Below are positions 59,937 to 64,000 of a stretch of 64,000 bases of DNA, one piece after another. The position numbers and the translations under genes are program-made. How positions within the stretch are numbered: the first letter of the stretch is position 1; each line of letters starts with the position of its first letter. The notes beneath the pieces are model-generated. The model had not been told where the DNA came from. It saw only the letters and a list, made by a program, of their open reading frames with translations, and did not search any database. Source of the DNA: Flavobacteria bacterium MS024-2A. Its GTDB lineage: Bacteria > Bacteroidota > Bacteroidia > Flavobacteriales > Flavobacteriaceae. Location of the stretch: NCBI GenBank assembly GCA_905182305.1, contig CAJJBB010000010.1, positions 157,400 to 221,399 on the forward strand, written 5' to 3'.

Positions 59937-60569
59937 ATGCAAGCAAAAGAATCAATCGCAGCGGTAGCTCAAGGTTATTCACTTCCATTAATGGAGGCTT
60001 TTTACACTCTTCAAGGGGAAGGATACCACAAAGGGGGTGCCGCTTATTTCATAAGAATTGGCGGTTGTGATGTTGGATGTCATTGGTGCGATGTTAAAGA
60101 AAGTTGGAATGCTGCTTTGCATCCTCCAACTCATATAGATGAGATTGTTAGGGGTGCTAAGCAGTATTCAGATACGGTAGTAGTCACTGGGGGTGAACCA
60201 TTAATGTGGCCAATGGAACCCTTGACAAATTTATTACATTCCAAAGAAATCAATATTCATATTGAAACTTCTGGTGCTTATCCACTAAGCGGCAATTGGG
60301 ACTGGTTTTGCTTATCCCCAAAAAAAAATAAATCACCTATAAAGGAAGCTTATGAAAGAGCTGATGAGCTTAAAATGATTATTTATAACAAAGATGATAT
60401 TCGTTTTGCGGAAGAACAAGCCTCTAAAGTTGGTTCAGGGTGTAAGCTTTTTTTACAACCAGAATGGAGTAAGAGAGATGTTATTATGCCGCTATTAGTA
60501 GATTATGTTTTGGATAATCCTAAATGGAAGGTTTCGCTTCAGACACACAAATATTTAAATATACCTTAA
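59937..60569 (+). CDS. queE: 7-carboxy-7-deazaguanine synthase
   Basis: Radical-SAM enzyme of queuosine precursor synthesis. The 210 residues have the substrate segment MEAFYTLQGEGYHKGGAAYFIRIGGCDVGCHWCD, where C44-x3-C48-x2-C51 holds the 4Fe-4S cluster, VVVTGGEPLMWP, IHIETSGAYPLSG, and the C-terminal KLFLQPEW and SLQTHKYLNIP. No other queuosine genes (queC, D, F) lie nearby. The stop overlaps that of the convergent NamZ-like gene by 4 bases. Confidence 0.95.
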   Translation: MQAKESIAAVAQGYSLPLMEAFYTLQGEGYHKGGAAYFIRIGGCDVGCHWCDVKESWNAALHPPTHIDEIVRGAKQYSDTVVVTGGEPLMWPMEPLTNLLHSKEINIHIETSGAYPLSGNWDWFCLSPKKNKSPIKEAYERADELKMIIYNKDDIRFAEEQASKVGSGCKLFLQPEWSKRDVIMPLLVDYVLDNPKWKVSLQTHKYLNIP

Positions 60570-61750
60570 GGATAAAGCAGGTATTTCGTTCTTACTTTTT
60601 TAAACTCATTAAGTCCATCAGTCCAAGAATCTCTAATTGTTTTTTCACTGGCTCCTTCAATAAGTTGATTTTTTAAGCTACTTACCCCACTTATTCGTTC
60701 AAATCCTTTTAGGAAAAAGGAATCTTTTTCAGGAAAACTTGAATAGGCATTCATCAGCCATTTTAATTCAATTCTTGAAGGAGGATTGACGGTAGTTAAA
60801 TTTTTTCCATAACAAATTTGTCCCTTGTGTTTTGGATTTTTTGAACCAAAATTTGATTTTGGTACATAAGAAAAATCTGTTTTAGGAAATCCAGGATGTC
60901 CATAAACTTGGAATTGTAAATCTGTCCCTCTTCCGATACTAACTTTAGTTGGCTCAAGTAAACATAAACTTGGATATAGCGCTATAGATTGTTTATTAGG
61001 AAGGTTGGGTGATGGTCGAACTTTTAATTCATAAGTTGTTTGATGGGTGTAATTTTGAAGTGGAATTACCGTTAAGTCACATTTGATAGAATTGGTAAGC
61101 CACTTTTCTCCATTAATCATTTGGGCATATTCACCAATAGTCATACCGTAAACAATTGGAACAGGATGCATTCCGACAAAGCTTTTATGTTCAAGATTTA
61201 GCACTGGTCCATCAATATAATGTGCATTTGGATTGGGACGGTCTAAGACAATTAACGGAATATTATTTTCAGCACATGCTTCCATCACATTATGAAGTGT
61301 GGATAGGTAGGTGTAAAAACGAACTCCAACATCTTGCAGATCAAAAACCATTATTTCAATACCCTTAAGTTGTTCTTTATTTGGTTTCCTATTTTTTCCA
61401 TATAATGAAATTATAGGAAGTTGTGTTTTAGAATCAATTCTGTTTTCTACTTTTTCACCTGCATCTGCTGTTCCTCGAAATCCATGTTCTGGTGCAAAAA
61501 CCTTTTGAATTGAAATATTTTTTTTTCTGAGCAAGTCTACTAAGTGAATCGTATTTTTTGCACTTGAAATGACACTTGCTTGGTGCGCAACTATTCCCAC
61601 TTTTTTTTGTTTTAAAAGAGGGATGTAAGCATCAACATTTGCTGCTGAAATTGTAATTTGTTTTTGACATGATGCAGAAGTGAAGCTTACCATGGTAAGC
61701 CAAAATAAAAATGTACTTTTGAAAAGGATACTTTTAAATAGATATTTCAT
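60566..61750 (-). CDS. NamZ-like exo-beta-N-acetylmuramidase (DUF1343) lipoprotein
   Basis: A 394-residue protein of the DUF1343 family, whose characterised members (NamZ) remove N-acetylmuramic acid from the non-reducing end of peptidoglycan fragments. Signal peptide with lipobox TSASC, so a predicted lipoprotein. Features: KVGIVAHQASVISSAKNTIHLVDLL, KVFAPEHGFRGTADAGEKV, SLYGKNRKPNKEQLKGIEIMVFDLQDVGVRFYTYLSTL, and LDRPNPNAHYIDGPVL. I use the ATG at 61750 rather than 61774; this one begins the signal peptide (MKYLFKSILF). It may scavenge peptidoglycan for reuse. It is divergent from the permease gene, whose TTG start shares a base with this start. Confidence 0.87.
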   Translation of the reverse strand: MKYLFKSILFKSTFLFWLTMVSFTSASCQKQITISAANVDAYIPLLKQKKVGIVAHQASVISSAKNTIHLVDLLRKKNISIQKVFAPEHGFRGTADAGEKVENRIDSKTQLPIISLYGKNRKPNKEQLKGIEIMVFDLQDVGVRFYTYLSTLHNVMEACAENNIPLIVLDRPNPNAHYIDGPVLNLEHKSFVGMHPVPIVYGMTIGEYAQMINGEKWLTNSIKCDLTVIPLQNYTHQTTYELKVRPSPNLPNKQSIALYPSLCLLEPTKVSIGRGTDLQFQVYGHPGFPKTDFSYVPKSNFGSKNPKHKGQICYGKNLTTVNPPSRIELKWLMNAYSSFPEKDSFFLKGFERISGVSSLKNQLIEGASEKTIRDSWTDGLNEFKKVRTKYLLYP

Positions 61751-62988
61751 TGAATATAGCTTTATTTTTTGCAAAAAAAATGCGAGGACAGAAACAGCAT
61801 AAAAGTACTGTTTCTGCTCGAATAATTAACATTGCAACCACAGCAGTTGCCATTGGAATTGCCGCTATTTTAATTGCAATTTCAACAAGCCAGGGCTTAC
61901 AAAAAGAAATTCAAAAGAAAACCAGTGTTTTTAATGGACACATTTTAGTAACTCTTTTTGAAAATAATGAATCCCAAGTTTCTCTTCTCCCCATGATCGA
62001 TAGTGATTCTATTCGCAATCAAATTAAGGAAGAAATAAATATTGAAAAAATACATTCTGTTGCTTTGAAAGCTGGAATGCTTAAAACGGATTCAGATTTT
62101 GAAGGAATTCTTTTCAAAGGAGTTTCTGAAAATTTTGATTGGACTAGCTTGAGCTCTTTTAAAACTCAAGGAACTTTTCCAAGTTTTGACTCTCAATTAA
62201 CAAGTGATGAAATTTTAATTTCAGAAGTAATAGCCAGTCGTCTTAATCTCAAACTAGGGGATAGGGTGGAAGCTTTTTTTCAAAACAGTACTGGGCAGGG
62301 AATACCTAAAAGAAGACGCTTTACCATTGTTGGAATTTATTTTTCTGGGTTTCCAGACGTTGATGAAAATTTGGTGTATGGTGATTTAAAACAAGTTCAG
62401 CGCCTGAATGAATGGGATTCGAATCAAATTGGAGGCTACGAGCTTTTTGTGTCAAATTTTAAATACCTTCAGCAAACAGCAAATAATATTTATGATAAGT
62501 TGCCTTCTGATTTAAATAGTATTCCCATTACCGACCGCTTTTATGGAATTTTTCAATGGATTTCCTTGTTTGATTTTAATGTATTAATCATTTTAATTGT
62601 CATGCTTTTAGTGGGGGTTATCAATATGGCTACTGCACTTTTAGTATTAATTCTAGAAAGATCTCGTATGATAGGTTTGTTAAAAGCATTAGGGGCTAAT
62701 AATTTTTTAATACAAAAGATTTTCCTTTATAATGGAACTTTAATAATGGCTAAAGGACTTTTTTGGGGTAACATTATTGGTTTAGGATTTTATTTTTCTC
62801 AGCATTACTTTGGCTGGATTACTCTGGATCCTGAAACCTATTTTGTTAGTGTAGCACCAGTTTCAATTTCTTTTTCAGAAGTTTTAGCCTTAAACATTTT
62901 CTTTCTAGTAATCTCAGTTTTGTTGCTTTGGATTCCTTCAAAAATTATATTAAATATTGTTCCTTCTAAAGTTTTGCGTTTTCGCTAA
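61750..62988 (+). CDS. FtsX/LolC-E-like ABC transporter permease
   Basis: A 412-residue membrane protein with one N-terminal helix (IATTAVAIGIAAILIAISTS), a large periplasmic domain (residues 60-250) and three C-terminal helices (VLIILIVMLLVGVINMATALLVLILERSRMIGLLKALGA and two more). This is the MacB/FtsX-type layout. Resembles LolC/LolE, which extract lipoproteins from the inner membrane, but no ATPase gene is adjacent, so the substrate is not proven. The start is TTG 61750 because N-terminal residues NIALFFAKKM fit the family; the alternative ATG at 61780 would drop them. Divergent from the NamZ-like gene. Confidence 0.82.
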   Translation: MNIALFFAKKMRGQKQHKSTVSARIINIATTAVAIGIAAILIAISTSQGLQKEIQKKTSVFNGHILVTLFENNESQVSLLPMIDSDSIRNQIKEEINIEKIHSVALKAGMLKTDSDFEGILFKGVSENFDWTSLSSFKTQGTFPSFDSQLTSDEILISEVIASRLNLKLGDRVEAFFQNSTGQGIPKRRRFTIVGIYFSGFPDVDENLVYGDLKQVQRLNEWDSNQIGGYELFVSNFKYLQQTANNIYDKLPSDLNSIPITDRFYGIFQWISLFDFNVLIILIVMLLVGVINMATALLVLILERSRMIGLLKALGANNFLIQKIFLYNGTLIMAKGLFWGNIIGLGFYFSQHYFGWITLDPETYFVSVAPVSISFSEVLALNIFFLVISVLLLWIPSKIILNIVPSKVLRFR

Positions 62989-63028
62989 TATTTAATGTAA
63001 CATTTAAGTCAAAACTAATTTTTCTAAA

Positions 63029-63036
63029 TACTTTTG
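63029..63036 (+). promoter_or_regulatory. -7 box of the cysteine synthase-like gene
   Basis: TACTTTTG matches TAnnTTTG and ends 18 bases before the ATG at 63055. It supports that start over the TTG at 63034, which lies in the box. Confidence 0.45.
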
Positions 63037-63054
63037 CCTAATAAATTATTTTTC

Positions 63055-64000
63055 ATGAAATACGCCTCAACTATTCTAGATACCATTGGAAACACTCCAC
63101 TGGTTAAATTAAACACCATCACTAAAGATATTGATGCTTTAGTATTGGCGAAGGTTGAAAGTTTTAATCCAGGTAATTCTGTTAAAGATCGGATGGCGGT
63201 CAAAATGATTGAAGATGCTGAAGCATCAGGATTGCTTAAAACCGGTGGAACTATTGTGGAAGGGACTTCGGGTAATACGGGAATGGGTCTTGCGCTTGCT
63301 GCCATTGTAAAGGGTTATAAGTTAATTTGTATTTCTACAGATAAACAATCAAAAGAAAAGTTTGATCTTTTAAGAGCTGTAGGGGCAGAGGTCATTATCT
63401 GTCCAACAGATGTTGCTGCAGAAGATCCAAAATCTTATTACAGTACAGCGGCAAGAGTGGCCAAAGAAACGCCTAATTCTTGGCATGTTAATCAATATGA
63501 TAATCCTTCTAATGCCATTGCTCATTACGAAAGTACGGGTCCTGAAATTTGGGAACAAACAGATGGGAAAATAACTCATTTTGTAGTGGGAGTGGGAACA
63601 GGAGGTACGATTTCTGGTGTCGGAAAATTTTTAAAAGAAAAAAATCCAAATATTAAAATTTGGGGTATTGATACCTATGGTTCTGTTTTTAAAAAATATC
63701 ATGAAACAGGAATATTTGACACCAATGAAATTTATCCCTACGTCACAGAAGGAATTGGTGAGGACATTCTTCCAAAAAATGTTGATTTTTCAATTATTGA
63801 TCATTTTGAAAAAGTGACAGATAAAGATGCGGCCGTTTTACTAGAAAGTTAGCTAGAGAGGAAGGGATCTTGGCGGGAAATTCTTGTGGAGCTGCTATAA
63901 AAGGGCTTCTTCAGCTCGGGAAAAATTTTTCAAAAGAAGATGTCGTGGTTGTGCTTTTACACGATTCGGGAAGTCGTTATATTGGAAAAATATTTAATGA
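63055..64000 (+). pseudogene. Cysteine synthase / cystathionine beta-synthase-like PLP enzyme, frameshifted and cut by window end
   Basis: A fold-type II PLP enzyme. ATG 63055 begins MKYASTILDTIGNTPLVKL; PLP lysine in NPGNSVKDRMA; EGTSGNTGMGLALAA binds the substrate carboxylate; VGVGTGGTISGVGKFLK binds phosphate. The first frame stops at 63852 after only 265 residues. From about 63835-63842 (GCCGTTTTACTAG) the next frame reads TRKLAREEGILAGNSCGAA and on through HDSGSRYIGKIFN to the window end, so one base is missing in the T-run. Either a sequence error or a recent mutation. Substrate could be O-acetylserine plus sulfide or homocysteine plus serine; the choice cannot be made from the sequence. 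Confidence 0.8.

Overview
The window is AT-rich, densely packed bacterial chromosome from what looks like a marine flavobacterium (Bacteroidetes, probably Flavobacteriaceae). The clues are a methionine-tuned proteorhodopsin next to a Blh retinal-forming oxygenase, a SusC/SusD pair, PorT of the type IX secretion system, a TamL-type lipoprotein, a short primary sigma factor without region 1.1, Bacteroidetes-type promoters (TTTG, about 19 bases, TAnnTTTG), a long FtsZ tail, and the gene order rplQ-carA-eno-gltA. No rRNA gene, CRISPR array, insertion sequence or prophage gene was seen. One tRNA gene, tRNA-Arg(TCG), is present.

Layout. 1-1658: 3' end of ftsZ, then a YqeY-like gene. 1659-2164: an AT-rich gap with a possible hairpin and tRNA-Arg. 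2165-8332: a sorbosone-dehydrogenase-like lipoprotein, a 1006-residue kinase/M23/class III aminotransferase fusion, a 58-residue membrane protein, and an OmpA protein with thrombospondin type 3 repeats. 8354-17156 (minus strand): rpe, sigma factor, pnp, rpsO, accD, class II aldolase, tamL. 17191-24356: an RNA methyltransferase, porT, ubiE, trkA (frameshifted)-trkH, rarA, rlmB. 24491-31226 (minus): a SusC/SusD operon with a third lipoprotein, and an unrecognised secreted protein. 31427-48311 (plus): one 32-gene str/S10/spc/alpha cluster from rpsL to rplQ, with a strong promoter in front and a hairpin terminator behind. 48401-52215: carA, eno, gltA. 52210-56279: an unknown gene, argS, proteorhodopsin, blh. 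56339-64000: ffh, folD, an unknown membrane protein, a VOC protein, queE, a NamZ-like muramidase, a LolC/E-like permease, and a frameshifted cysteine synthase-family gene that runs off the window.

How the genes work together. The ribosomal cluster, fusA, infA, secY, rpoA, the sigma factor, ffh, argS, rlmB, rpsO and pnp form the growth machinery. TamL, PorT, SusC/D, OmpA and the lipoproteins belong to the envelope. Proteorhodopsin and Blh form a light-driven proton pump and its chromophore supply, facing away from each other across an 82-base gap. TrkA/TrkH would take up potassium.

Most notable are the three-domain fusion, in which kinase, metallopeptidase and PLP-lyase motifs are all intact, and two single-base frameshifts near the 3' ends of trkA and the cysteine synthase-like gene. 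Those are either sequence errors or recent decay. In addition, queE and rlmB have -7 boxes so close to the start codon that leaderless transcripts are likely.
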